From NCBI GenBank assembly GCA_035540375.1, contig DATLGO010000050.1, forward strand, positions 1-64,000: a stretch of 64,000 nucleotides of DNA, given 5' to 3'. The first letter of the stretch is position 1. Each line of letters starts with the position of its first letter. This document shows positions 24,991-32,659 of the stretch, one piece after another. The notes beneath the pieces are model-generated. The model was not told the DNA's origin and ran no database searches. It saw nothing but the letters and a program-made list of their open reading frames with translations. Source of the DNA: Candidatus Thermoplasmatota archaeon (GTDB taxonomy: Archaea > Thermoplasmatota > SW-10-69-26 > JACQPN01 > JAJPHT01). The translations under genes were made by a program, and so were the position numbers.

Positions 24991-26249
24991 AGGCCCTCAT
25001 CGCCGCGCTTCTCGCGGCCCTCGTTGCGGCGCCCCTCGTGGCCCCGTTCGCGTCCGCCCAGGACACGGCCGGCGGCGGCGGTTTCGCGATCTCGCCCGCC
25101 GAGCTGCGCGTCCCGAACGCGCTCTTGCGCGGCGGATACTACGAGGCGACGATGCGCCTCCAGAACTCGCACGATCACGCGGTGACGATCACGCCGTCCG
25201 GCGCGGGCGCGATCGCGTCGTGGATCCGGACCGACCCCGCGGAGCCCTTCTCGATGGCGCCCGCCACGTCGCGCACGCTCCGCGTCATGGTAACGGTCCC
25301 CGAGGACGCCGCGAACGGCCCCTACGAGGGCGCCGTCCGCATCGACATCTCGGGGCACGGCGCGCCGACGGAGACGGGCAGCGTCGCGAGCGTCAACATG
25401 GCCTTCGCGCCCGCGGTCAAGCTCTCGGTGTCCGGCGACCAGGTCCGCCGCCTCGCGTTCGAGCGCGCCCGCGTTCTCGACGCGGAGGCCGGCCAGCCCG
25501 TGACCTTCGTGTTCGACGTCGTCAACACCGGCAACGTCCGGGCCGCGCCCTCGTTCGCCGTCGCGATCGAGGACGCCGAGGGACGCAAGGTCCACGAGGA
25601 GACCCTCAAGGGCCTCGAGATCGCGCCCGGCGTCCGATCGGCCATCGCGCTCAAGACCTCGCGCGGCCTCGCCGTCGGCGCCCACGAGGCGACCGCGGCC
25701 CTCGTCGCGGACGGCGAGCCCCGCCCCCGCGAAGGGCTGGCCTTCGAGATCCACCCCGCCGGGACCCTCTCCCGATCGGAAGGCAAATCGGGACAGCTGG
25801 CGGGGCTCTCCGCCGACGCGCGGCCGCGGGCGGGCTCGCTCGTCAAGGTCACGGGCGTGTTCGCGAGCGATTCGACGCGCGCGATCGACGCCGCGCGCCT
25901 CGTGGGTGAGGTCAGCCGCGACGGCGCGCGCGTGGCGCTCCTCGCGGGCGACGGGCTCGCCGTGCTTCCGGGCACGTCGCGCCCGCTCGACGCCTACTGG
26001 ACGCCGACCGAACCCGGCGTGTACCGCGTCAAGGTGTGGGCGACCTACGACGGCCTCGAAACCGAAGCGCGGGAGATCGATCTCATCGTCGAGCCTCCCG
26101 CGGGCGGCAAGGTCCCCCCGACGGGCGCGGGCACGACGGACGCCTCGGGCGCTTCCGCGCAGAAGCCGAAGGGCATCCCCGGCCCGGGCGCGCTCGCGAT
26201 CCTCGGCCTCGCGGGCGCCGCGGCGTGGGCGATCCGGCGACGGGCGTGA
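24987..26249 (+). CDS. exported NEW3-domain protein with C-terminal PGPG-type anchor
   Basis: 420 residues, ATG 24987 overlapping the previous stop (ATGA). Signal peptide ending SAQDTAG. Three to four Ig-like NEW3/COG1470-type domains: FAISPAELRVPNALLRGGYY at the start, VRVMVTVPED-type strands, VFDVVNTGNVRAAPSFAVAIED, a VTGVFASDSTR segment and PLDAYWTPTEPGVYRVKVW. The C-terminus has IPGPGALAILGLAGAAAWAI then RRRA: a short PGPG motif, a hydrophobic helix and a basic tail. This is the layout of archaeal PGF-CTERM sorting signals, which archaeosortases process for lipid anchoring. Third gene of the operon; probably the membrane-attached member of a surface assembly. Confidence 0.8.
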   Translation: MKALIAALLAALVAAPLVAPFASAQDTAGGGGFAISPAELRVPNALLRGGYYEATMRLQNSHDHAVTITPSGAGAIASWIRTDPAEPFSMAPATSRTLRVMVTVPEDAANGPYEGAVRIDISGHGAPTETGSVASVNMAFAPAVKLSVSGDQVRRLAFERARVLDAEAGQPVTFVFDVVNTGNVRAAPSFAVAIEDAEGRKVHEETLKGLEIAPGVRSAIALKTSRGLAVGAHEATAALVADGEPRPREGLAFEIHPAGTLSRSEGKSGQLAGLSADARPRAGSLVKVTGVFASDSTRAIDAARLVGEVSRDGARVALLAGDGLAVLPGTSRPLDAYWTPTEPGVYRVKVWATYDGLETEAREIDLIVEPPAGGKVPPTGAGTTDASGASAQKPKGIPGPGALAILGLAGAAAWAIRRRA

Positions 26250-26828
26250 TCAGGGGCGGGCGGACTCGCGCGCGAGGGCGTCGAGAAAACGCTCGCTCGG
26301 AAAAAGGCCCCGACCGCGCCACCGTCGCGCTTTCAGGTAACGACCCTCGTCGAGGCGCGACACGTGGTAATAGACGACCCGTTGCGAGAGCGCGAGCTGC
26401 TCCGTCAGCGCGCGCACGGAGATGCCGGGCGTATCCGCGATGGCGCGAGCGACGCGCGCCCCCGTGCCGTGGCGGGGGAAGGCGACCTCGTGCCTCGGCG
26501 GCACGCCGGCCGCCGCGTCGTACACGTATCGGCGGCGCCCGACGTTCACTGAGCGCACGAGCCGCGCCGCGCGGAGCGTTTCCAGGTGGAGGTAGAGGCT
26601 CGCCCATCCCACGCCGGATTCCCGCTGCAATTCGCTCAGGCCCAGTCCCGGCTTGCGGCGCACGCACGCGAGGATCCGGAGCGCGGCCTCGGAGGGCGCC
26701 GCGGGGCGGACCGCTCGAGCGAGGGCGCCCAGGAAGGGCGCGGCGACAAGGGTTCCCGGCAGGATGTCGAGGGGAAGCATGGGACCACGGCCGCGGGGCA
26801 GCGGATGGTCGCCCGGTACCCGGTGCAT
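26250..26828 (-). CDS. double winged-helix regulator
   Basis: 192 residues (176 if from ATG 26780). A short hydrophobic N-terminal region (LDILPGTLVAAPFLGALARA) may be a membrane anchor, followed by two wHTH domains: AALRILACVRRKPGLGLSELQRESGVGWASLYLHLETLRAARLV and ARVARAIADTPGISVRALTEQLALSQRVVYYHVSRLDEGRYL. Reminiscent of the regulator at 17400 and of the decayed gene at 26.9-27.5 kb. TATA-like CAACTTAATTC at about 26846-26856 lies upstream. Stop directly abuts the end of the convergent secreted operon, so it may or may not control it. One copy of the 18-nt motif sits 60 nt upstream (26882-26899). Confidence 0.82.
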   Translation of the reverse strand: MHRVPGDHPLPRGRGPMLPLDILPGTLVAAPFLGALARAVRPAAPSEAALRILACVRRKPGLGLSELQRESGVGWASLYLHLETLRAARLVRSVNVGRRRYVYDAAAGVPPRHEVAFPRHGTGARVARAIADTPGISVRALTEQLALSQRVVYYHVSRLDEGRYLKARRWRGRGLFPSERFLDALARESARP

Positions 26829-26881
26829 GCTCTTGACGATTGTGGAGAATTAAGTTGCAAGGCGTGCATTCGCCTTGTTAT

Positions 26882-26899
26882 TTTACATCATTCCTCCAA
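26882..26899 (+). promoter_or_regulatory. 18-nt motif copy 1, TTTACATCATTCCTCCAA
   Basis: One of five 18-nt sequences fitting TT(T/C)ACA(T/A)NNNNN(T/C)CTCCA(A/G/T) in 26.9-30.1 kb, all in this orientation. This copy is about 55 nt upstream of the regulator gene on the opposite strand. Confidence 0.45.
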
Positions 26900-26906
26900 C
26901 GCGACG

Positions 26907-27470
26907 TCAACTTTTCCCGCCCCGGTTCTCGCGACCGCTTCGTCCGCGAGGCGTTCGGCGAGCCGAGCCGTCGACGTCCTCGACGAGCCGCTCGGGAGGG
27001 TTGTAGGCCACGCGCAGGGGCAGGCCGAGATCCGCGACGAGCGTCGCGACCCCGGGGCCCGGATGGGCGGCGACGTGCAGCGCGATCGCGCGCCGGGCGC
27101 GACGCAGCGGCTGGGGCGGACGGGGGCCTTTGCGGGGGACCCCGCGTCCTTCACGACCGGGTGGAGCTCCTCGCGCCGCCCCTCGGACAGGGATCACGTG
27201 TCCCTCGCCCTCGAGGACCGCGAGATGATGGTCGAGGGAGCCCCAACCCCCAAGGAGAAGCCGCGCGAGCTCGCTGACGGCGATGCCCGGCGATTCCAGG
27301 ATCAGGGCGAGGAGGGCGCCGCCTGCGGCGTCCCCTCCGCGTTCCGCCCGAAGACGGCGCGGCGTCCACGAGGAACCACGCCACGAGGCTCGCGAGACCG
27401 GGAAAGCCGCGCCGCAGGATCCCCACGCATCCTCGAAAACTTGGCGCGCCACGGAGGCCCTGCGGGCGCG
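26907..27470 (-). pseudogene. decayed winged-helix regulator
   Basis: On the minus strand a frame contains two winged-helix-like blocks: GGALLALILESPGIAVSELARLLLGGWGSLDHHLAVLEGEGHV and, after a low-complexity break, AIALHVAAHPGPGVATLVADLGLPLRVAYNPPERLVEDV. The order matches the intact regulators at 17400 and 26250, but the wanted N-terminal hydrophobic segment (FPGLASLVAWFLVDAA) lies in another frame near 27.36-27.42 kb, the second domain has lost the usual YYH(V/L) triad (YNPPE) and the tail dissolves into Arg-rich filler. I read this as a frameshifted remnant; sequencing error in one or two places is the alternative. Confidence 0.45.
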
Positions 27471-27478
27471 CGCCGCCC

Positions 27479-27526
27479 TGGAACCCGGGGTGGGCCGGAC
27501 AGGAGAAACCAGCGCCCCGGGCTCCA
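27479..27526 (+). repeat. hairpin with conserved loop, copy 1
   Basis: Arm CCCGGGG (27484-27490) pairs with CCCCGGG (27515-27521), with three more pairs outside a 2x2 internal loop (27479-27481 with 27524-27526). The 24-nt loop starts TGGGCCGGACAGGAGAAACC and is repeated at 29701-29720. Its strand and function are unknown. Overlaps the upstream end of the decayed regulator. Confidence 0.55.
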
Positions 27527-27626
27527 CGGAGGGGATCCGTGGATCCAGCCTCGGATGCGCGGTTCACCGCATGAAACCTGGCCAAAGGGACGAACATCCC
27601 CCGTTTCCCGGCGGGTCAGCGAGGTC

Positions 27627-28019
27627 TCACGGCGGGGGCACACACTCGACCGCAAGCAGGAACGGGGGAATCTCGCCGAGCCTCAGCTCGACGTGGATGC
27701 AGTTCGTCGCGGCCACCGCATCGCCTTCCGCCCCGTCGATCACGGCGGAGACCGCGTAACCGGCATAGACGTGGTTCGTCACATGCAGGTTGGCGGGCGT
27801 CTCCTCGATGAGCGTCCGGGCGCCGCTCGAAGAAACACCGTAGACGCGGTAAGCCTCGGCGCCCACCACGGGATCCCACACGAGCGCGACCGTGCCCGCC
27901 TCACCGACCGCGAACGAACGGACCCAATCGGGAACGTCGTTCGGATCGGCCGTGGCGTTCAACGGGACGACGAGGGCGATGGTCAGGGCGCACGCGAGCC
28001 AGCTCGAAATTCGAAGCAT
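27627..28019 (-). CDS. secreted fibronectin-III-like protein
   Basis: 130 residues from ATG 28019 (a longer frame begins at 28049). Signal peptide ISSWLACALTIALVVPLNATA. One Fn3-like domain: TVALVWDPVVGAEAYRVYGVSSSGARTLIEE is the classic beta-B/C region of fibronectin III, followed by YAGYAVSAVIDGAEGD. A short C-terminal CIHVELRLGEIPPFLLAVECVPPP with two cysteines. Divergent from the TPR membrane protein at 28096 across a short promoter zone. Function unknown; binding role at the cell surface likely. Confidence 0.72.
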   Translation of the reverse strand: MLRISSWLACALTIALVVPLNATADPNDVPDWVRSFAVGEAGTVALVWDPVVGAEAYRVYGVSSSGARTLIEETPANLHVTNHVYAGYAVSAVIDGAEGDAVAATNCIHVELRLGEIPPFLLAVECVPPP

Positions 28020-28063
28020 CGCACCCTCATCGCGCTTACAGCTCATCATGACCGCCGTTGTTT

Positions 28064-28081
28064 GTCACATGGTCCCTCCAT
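28064..28081 (+). promoter_or_regulatory. 18-nt motif copy 2 upstream of TPR-like gene
   Basis: GTCACATGGTCCCTCCAT, matching the 18-nt consensus at most positions. It lies 15 nt upstream of the GTG start at 28096; the AT-richer CACAT could also act as the TATA element. Confidence 0.45.
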
Positions 28082-28095
28082 CAGGCTCTTGGGGG

Positions 28096-29583
28096 GTGGA
28101 GGCCATTGGAGGCTCGTTGGCACGACCCAGCGAGCTTCTCCGAGCGATCGCAGCCCTGGTCCTCCTCAGCGCTCCGTCCGTGGCGGCCACCGCCACGACC
28201 GGGGAGTTCGGCATCGCCGGCCCCGCGACGTTCGAGGGGCCCGCGACGCTCGGGGGGCCCCTCCTCGCGGCGTATGGCCGTCCCGAGCCGCAGGCGCTCC
28301 TCCTCCAGGCCGCGCGCGCCACCCTTTCGGTCTCCGTCTACGAAGCCACCTACGTCGATGCCGGAGCCGGGACGAGCACGACGCCCGAGAAGCGGACGTT
28401 GGCCTTCGAGGTCGCCCATGTGACCCTCGTCGGCGCGCGAGAGGGTTATCTCGCGATCCTTCCGAAGGACGGCACCCGGGGGACCCTCACGGGCGACGCG
28501 CTCCGCTTCGAAGCGAAGGACCGCACCACCTTCGGCGCCGCGGTCGTCGGACAACCCGCCGACGAGCGGACCCGGATCTTCTCGCACACCGTCAGCACGC
28601 CGCACCTGCTCGCGAACGATTTCGAGGCCTCCATCGGCCCCCGCTTCGCGCTCAAGCTCTACGGCCCCACCCTGATCGTGGAGACGCCCGAGGGGCGGGA
28701 GGAATTCGCCACGGGCCGATTCCCGGACCCCATGCTCCCCCGCGCCGCCACCGGGCGCGACGTCTGGCTCGTGGCCGAGGTCGCGGCCGAAGCCTCGATC
28801 GGCCGTGGCGCCGACCTCGCGCTCGCGCTCGGCCCCTCCCACGTCCGCTGGTCGGACGCCGTCGATTTCCTCGCCGCGCACGGCCAGCTCCAGGCCGATG
28901 GCCTCCACCCGCTCGAGCGTCCGGGGCGCGTGCGCCTCGAAGGCGACTTCGAGGGCCGCGTCGAGCCGGCGCCGCCGAGCGCGGCCACGCTGACCTTCGC
29001 GGGCGATCTCCGACGCGCCGTGTATCCGACGGGGGTCGTCGCCACGGGGCAGACGGGGCCGATCGTCCCGCCGGCAGGCGACCTCCTGCTTCCGGGCCTC
29101 GGCGTCCTCGCCCTCGGGGCCGTCGGGGCGCTCGCCGTCCGCGCGCTGCGCGGCCGGCGGGTCCGCTCCGCGCGCGCCGACGCCGCGCGCATGACGCCCG
29201 AGGATTGCCTCGCGGAGCACGCGCGCGCCGTCGAAGCCGAGGACTGGTCCGCGGCCCTCGCGTGGACGCGTCGGGCGCGCCGCCTCGCGCCCGCGAGCGC
29301 GCGACTCGCGCACGACGAAGCCTTCGCGCTCGAGCAGCTGGATCGCCTCGACGCCGCGTTCGAGACCTATGCGGAAGCCGCCGCGATGGGCACCGACGGT
29401 TTCGCGGATTTCGGCGCCGCGCGGTGCGCGGCGCGGCTCGGACGGCCTCGCGACGAGATCGTCACGTGGCTCGCGCGCGCCCTCGAAGCCGATCCGGGGC
29501 TCTCGATCGACGTCCTCGCCGACCCGGACCTCGCGCCGCTCGCGCGCGACCCGCGGCTCGCGGATCGGTTCCGTCGCGACTGA
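28096..29583 (+). CDS. exported-domain/TM/TPR-like protein, paralogue A
   Basis: About 495 residues from GTG 28096; ATG 28069 or 28048 would add 9 or 16 residues and cover the motif. Signal peptide LRAIAALVLLSAPSVAATAT; extracellular beta-rich region (to about residue 315) with VSTPHLLANDFEASIGPRFALKLYGPTLIVET; one transmembrane helix LLLPGLGVLALGAVGALAVRAL; and a cytosolic TPR-like end: DCLAEHARAVEAEDWSAALAWTRRARRLAPASARLAHDEAFALEQLDRLDAAFETYAEAAAMG. The TPR-like part would bind partner proteins inside the cell. The paralogue at 30127-31425 has the same plan and the same block (GRALEWTQRSRRLAPKSARLALDEAFALKQL). Function unknown. Confidence 0.8.
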   Translation: MEAIGGSLARPSELLRAIAALVLLSAPSVAATATTGEFGIAGPATFEGPATLGGPLLAAYGRPEPQALLLQAARATLSVSVYEATYVDAGAGTSTTPEKRTLAFEVAHVTLVGAREGYLAILPKDGTRGTLTGDALRFEAKDRTTFGAAVVGQPADERTRIFSHTVSTPHLLANDFEASIGPRFALKLYGPTLIVETPEGREEFATGRFPDPMLPRAATGRDVWLVAEVAAEASIGRGADLALALGPSHVRWSDAVDFLAAHGQLQADGLHPLERPGRVRLEGDFEGRVEPAPPSAATLTFAGDLRRAVYPTGVVATGQTGPIVPPAGDLLLPGLGVLALGAVGALAVRALRGRRVRSARADAARMTPEDCLAEHARAVEAEDWSAALAWTRRARRLAPASARLAHDEAFALEQLDRLDAAFETYAEAAAMGTDGFADFGAARCAARLGRPRDEIVTWLARALEADPGLSIDVLADPDLAPLARDPRLADRFRRD

Positions 29584-29609
29584 CGGCGAGGCCCCTCGTG
29601 CCCGGCGAA

Positions 29610-29627
29610 TTCACAATGCTTCTCCAA
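29610..29627 (+). promoter_or_regulatory. 18-nt motif copy 3, TTCACAATGCTTCTCCAA
   Basis: Lies 27 nt after the TPR-like gene stop. No gene starts nearby on the plus strand; the hairpin copy at 29685-29741 follows 58 nt later. Confidence 0.45.
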
Positions 29628-29684
29628 AAGGGCCATCCCTCGCGAAGCCCATGGACGGGCCCGTCTGCCGCGGCGGACCGACCG

Positions 29685-29741
29685 CCTCGGGGGGTCGGGG
29701 TGGGCCGGACAGGAGAAACCGCGCCCCGACGCCCCCCGAGG
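29685..29741 (+). repeat. hairpin with conserved loop, copy 2
   Basis: A 16-bp stem with a 2-nt bulge: 29685-29700 pairs with 29724-29729 and 29732-29741. The loop 29701-29723 repeats the loop of copy 1 (TGGGCCGGACAGGAGAAACC), apart from one missing A. One stem position differs in a compensated way (C-G in copy 1 is T-A here at 695/729), which favours RNA structure. About 100 nt downstream of the gene stop at 29583; may be a 3'-end structure or part of a small RNA. Confidence 0.55.
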
Positions 29742-29765
29742 AGGGTTTCGAAAAGACGGGCCGGA

Positions 29766-29783
29766 TTTACATGGAATCTCCAA
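29766..29783 (+). promoter_or_regulatory. 18-nt motif copy 4, TTTACATGGAATCTCCAA
   Basis: Best match to the consensus. Its TTTACAT could serve as TATA box for a start near 29793-29797, exactly where a pair of hairpins begins. Confidence 0.45.
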
Positions 29784-29794
29784 TGAGATGAAAG

Positions 29795-29840
29795 GCTGCG
29801 GGAGCAATCCCGCTTGTCGCGGCGTTTATCGCCCGCCGCG
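29795..29840 (+). ncRNA. candidate structured RNA with two tandem hairpins
   Basis: GCGGGA-GCAA-TCCCGC (29798-29813) is a perfect 6-bp hairpin closed by a GNRA-type tetraloop. Five nt later CGCGGCG (29818-29824) pairs with CGCCGCG (29834-29840) across a 9-nt loop. A TATA-like motif sits about 27 nt upstream. No open frame of gene quality covers it. 3' end is not determined. Alternative: leader structure or terminator remnants. Confidence 0.3.
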
Positions 29841-30074
29841 GCGTCAACTCGCGGAGTCCGGGCGTGCCGACCTGCGCGCTCCGGCTCCAAGAGTCTTTCA
29901 CAGGGACTCACGAAACCATCAGGCGAATGTCTTGAGGAAAAATGTCGGTCTTGAGGGCTCCGCGTCGACGCGTAGCCTTGGGCCTGCGGCGCCGTACCTT
30001 GGGCGCCGTTCCCCACGGCCGACCTCATGCGGTGTTGTGACGCCATCCTGCCCAATGTTGGGACCCTTTGGAAA

Positions 30075-30092
30075 TTCACATGTTCTCTCCAG
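30075..30092 (+). promoter_or_regulatory. 18-nt motif copy 5 upstream of the second TPR-like gene
   Basis: TTCACATGTTCTCTCCAG, 35 nt upstream of ATG 30127, comparable to copy 2 upstream of paralogue A. Confidence 0.45.
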
Positions 30093-30126
30093 AATTGTCA
30101 AGGCGTCGCCCGCGCTCCCTTCCGTG

Positions 30127-31425
30127 ATGGTGGCGAGGCGGGAGTCGATGACGGTCCTTCTCGCAATGTTCCTCTCGGCGACGTCGGTAACGGCGGCTGT
30201 CGCACACGAGGGGAGTTCGTTGGCCGAGGACCGACAGTCCCTCAGCGGCCCCGTTGAAATCGATGGATTGTGGCTTGCGTCCTTACTTTTCACGGACGGA
30301 TCCGAAGGCCGAATCCTGGATGTCCATTTCGACGCGATCCGCGTCACCGTCTATGAACGCCCTTTCCTCGAGGCGCACGGCGTCGATGCGAGTGTCCGGC
30401 AGTTCCAAGAGAATTTCTCCTTCGGACCCGGGATGGTTCAGGCGCAGGGTCACAAGCCCGGCCTGCTCGGCATCATTCCGGCCTCGCGAACCATGGCCTC
30501 GATCAAGCATGAATCTCCATCCTTGGAAAGGCGCGAACGCGGTCACCTGGGTTCAAACGGCACGAGGGAATCCATTCCCGACAACGCGCCTGCCTTCGGC
30601 ATGACCATCGACGAGCCCCACTCCCTGATCAAAGGGGGCGTTCTCAACGGCACTTCCCTCTGGCGCATGAAGGTCTATGGCCCGAGGGTCATCGTCGAAT
30701 CGGAAGGCGATGTCGTCGTGTTCACGACAGGGAGAGAATATGAGCGCGTCGGTCGGGCGCTCACAGCCGGGCGCGACGTCTGGCTCGTCATCGAGGCCGA
30801 AGGACGAGTGGTCGTCAGAAGTCACGCCGCCCTCACGACCGCCCTGTCGAATCCCTGGATCTCTTGGAGCCCGGAGATCGCCGCGGCCGAGCCCCACGTT
30901 GTCGTCGCGGAGCGTCCCGATTTCCTGCTCCCGGGCCTCACCATCCTCGCCGTCGCCTTCGCGGGCGCCGTCGCGCTGCACGCTCGATTCACGCGCGATC
31001 GGGAACCCTCGGGGCGCGTGCCGACCTCGAGCCTCACTCCCGAAACGTGCCTTGCGGAAGCCTCGCACGCGGCGACCGCGGGCCAATGGGGCCGGGCGCT
31101 CGAATGGACGCAGCGCAGCCGCCGGCTCGCGCCAAAAAGCGCGCGCCTCGCGCTCGACGAGGCCTTCGCGCTCAAGCAGCTTGGCGACGTGGACGGCGCG
31201 ATCGAGGCCTACGGCGAGGCGGCCGCGCTCGGCGACGACGGCGTGGCCGAGTTCAGCGCCGCGCGCCTCGCGGCCTTCGCGGATCGGCCGGCCGTGGTCG
31301 TCGCGATCTGGCTCGAACGCGCCGTCGCGCGGGACCCGGGCTTCGCGGACGAAGCGCGGCTCGATCCGGACCTCGCGCGGTACGCCGGCGACCCCCGGGT
31401 CGCGCGGATCATCGGATCCGGCTGA
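30127..31425 (+). CDS. exported-domain/TM/TPR-like protein, paralogue B
   Basis: 432 residues from ATG 30127 (ATG 30148 possible). Signal peptide MTVLLAMFLSATSVTAAVAH, beta-rich external region to about residue 255, one transmembrane helix (LLPGLTILAVAFAGAVALHARF), then the TPR-like block TCLAEASHAATAGQWGRALEWTQRSRRLAPKSARLALDEAFALKQLGDVDGAIEAYGEAAALG. Same architecture as paralogue A. The 5' two-thirds is less GC-rich and uses more A/T at third positions than the neighbourhood, whereas the TPR end looks native, suggesting that the outer domain was exchanged or is evolving fast. Function unknown. Confidence 0.8.
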   Translation: MVARRESMTVLLAMFLSATSVTAAVAHEGSSLAEDRQSLSGPVEIDGLWLASLLFTDGSEGRILDVHFDAIRVTVYERPFLEAHGVDASVRQFQENFSFGPGMVQAQGHKPGLLGIIPASRTMASIKHESPSLERRERGHLGSNGTRESIPDNAPAFGMTIDEPHSLIKGGVLNGTSLWRMKVYGPRVIVESEGDVVVFTTGREYERVGRALTAGRDVWLVIEAEGRVVVRSHAALTTALSNPWISWSPEIAAAEPHVVVAERPDFLLPGLTILAVAFAGAVALHARFTRDREPSGRVPTSSLTPETCLAEASHAATAGQWGRALEWTQRSRRLAPKSARLALDEAFALKQLGDVDGAIEAYGEAAALGDDGVAEFSAARLAAFADRPAVVVAIWLERAVARDPGFADEARLDPDLARYAGDPRVARIIGSG

Positions 31426-31428
31426 GGC

Positions 31429-32604
31429 CTACATCCCGCCCGGCAGCCCGAGCTGGCGCGCGATCACGATGTGCTGAATCTCCGAGGTCCCCTCGTAGAT
31501 GGTCGTGACCTTCGCGTCGCGCATGTAGCGCTCGACGGGATAGTCCGTCGTGTAGCCGTTGCCGCCGTGGATCTGCACCGCGGTGATGGCGGCGCGCTGC
31601 GCGACCTCGGTCGCGTAGAGCTTCGCCATCGCGGCTTCCTTCGTGAAGGGTCGGCCCATGTCCTTGAGGTACGCCGCGCGCTGCACGAGAAAGCGGGCCG
31701 CGTCGACCTGCGTCGCCATGTCGGCGATGTAGAACTGGATGGCCTGGAAGGCGCCGATCGGCTTCCCGAATTGCTCGCGCTCCTTCGCATAGGCGAGGCT
31801 CGATTCGAGGCACGCGCGGGCGATGCCGAGGCCCTGCGCGCCGATGCCGATGCGCGAGGCGTCGAGCGCCTTCATTGCGAGCTTGAACCCGTCGCCCTCC
31901 TTCCCGAGGAGGTTCTCGGCGGGCACGCGGGCGTTGTCGAGGACGATCTCGCTCGTGACGCTCGCGCGGATGCCCATCTTGTGCTCGACGCTCGTCGGCT
32001 TGAAGCCGGGCGTCTTCGAAGGCTCCACCACGAACGCGCTCAGGCCGCGGTTGCCGGCCTTCGGATCCGTGCGCGCCATCACGATGACGTGGCCCGCGTG
32101 GTGGCCGTTCGTGCACCACGTCTTCGTGCCGTTCAGGACGTAGTGGTCTCCGTCGCGCACCGCGGTCGTCGCGAGGCCGCCCGGGTCGGACCCGGCGCCC
32201 GGCTCGCTCAGCGCGAACGCGCCGATGCGCTCGCCCGAGGCGAGCTTCGGGAGGAACCGCGACATCTGCTCGGGCGACCCCGCGTCCACGACCGGGTGGA
32301 CCGCGACGGAGGTGTGCACGCCGTAGGTGACGCCGACCGCCGCGTCCCAGCGCGAGAGCTCCTCCATGATGAGCGCGTAGGTGCGCGCGTCGAGGCCCGC
32401 GCCGCCGTATTCGACGGGCGTGACCGGGCCCAGAAGGCCGAGGCCGGCCATCTTCTTCAGGATGTCGTGCGGAAACTCGGCCGTCTCGTCGCGACGCTTC
32501 GCGGTGGGGCCGACTTCGCGCTCGCAGAACTCGCGGACGGTCTTGACGATCAGCTCCTGCTCCTCCGAGAGGTCGAAGGCGTAGCCGTCGCGGGCGCCGG
32601 TCAT
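31429..32604 (-). CDS. acyl-CoA dehydrogenase
   Basis: 391 residues, normal length. FAD-linked oxidation of acyl-CoA to enoyl-CoA in fatty or branched-chain acid breakdown. Signatures: [17 protein letters not shown] (first conserved motif), a substrate/FAD loop [30 protein letters not shown], and the end motif [34 protein letters not shown] with catalytic Glu at residue 371 (in IYEGTSE). Fits the carboxylase subunits nearby as part of acyl-CoA metabolism. Three nt from the convergent TPR-like gene end. Confidence 0.95.
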   Translation of the reverse strand: MTGARDGYAFDLSEEQELIVKTVREFCEREVGPTAKRRDETAEFPHDILKKMAGLGLLGPVTPVEYGGAGLDARTYALIMEELSRWDAAVGVTYGVHTSVAVHPVVDAGSPEQMSRFLPKLASGERIGAFALSEPGAGSDPGGLATTAVRDGDHYVLNGTKTWCTNGHHAGHVIVMARTDPKAGNRGLSAFVVEPSKTPGFKPTSVEHKMGIRASVTSEIVLDNARVPAENLLGKEGDGFKLAMKALDASRIGIGAQGLGIARACLESSLAYAKEREQFGKPIGAFQAIQFYIADMATQVDAARFLVQRAAYLKDMGRPFTKEAAMAKLYATEVAQRAAITAVQIHGGNGYTTDYPVERYMRDAKVTTIYEGTSEIQHIVIARQLGLPGGM

Positions 32605-32659
32605 GAGGCGCCCAGAGGGGGGCCGTTACATAACCTTAACCGGAGGGCGGCGCGCGGTC

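Noticed and set aside
29462-30079. Minus-strand frame of 205 codons covering the motif and hairpin zone
   Set aside because: It crosses the gene end at 29583 and the structured repeats; no recognisable domain and skewed composition.
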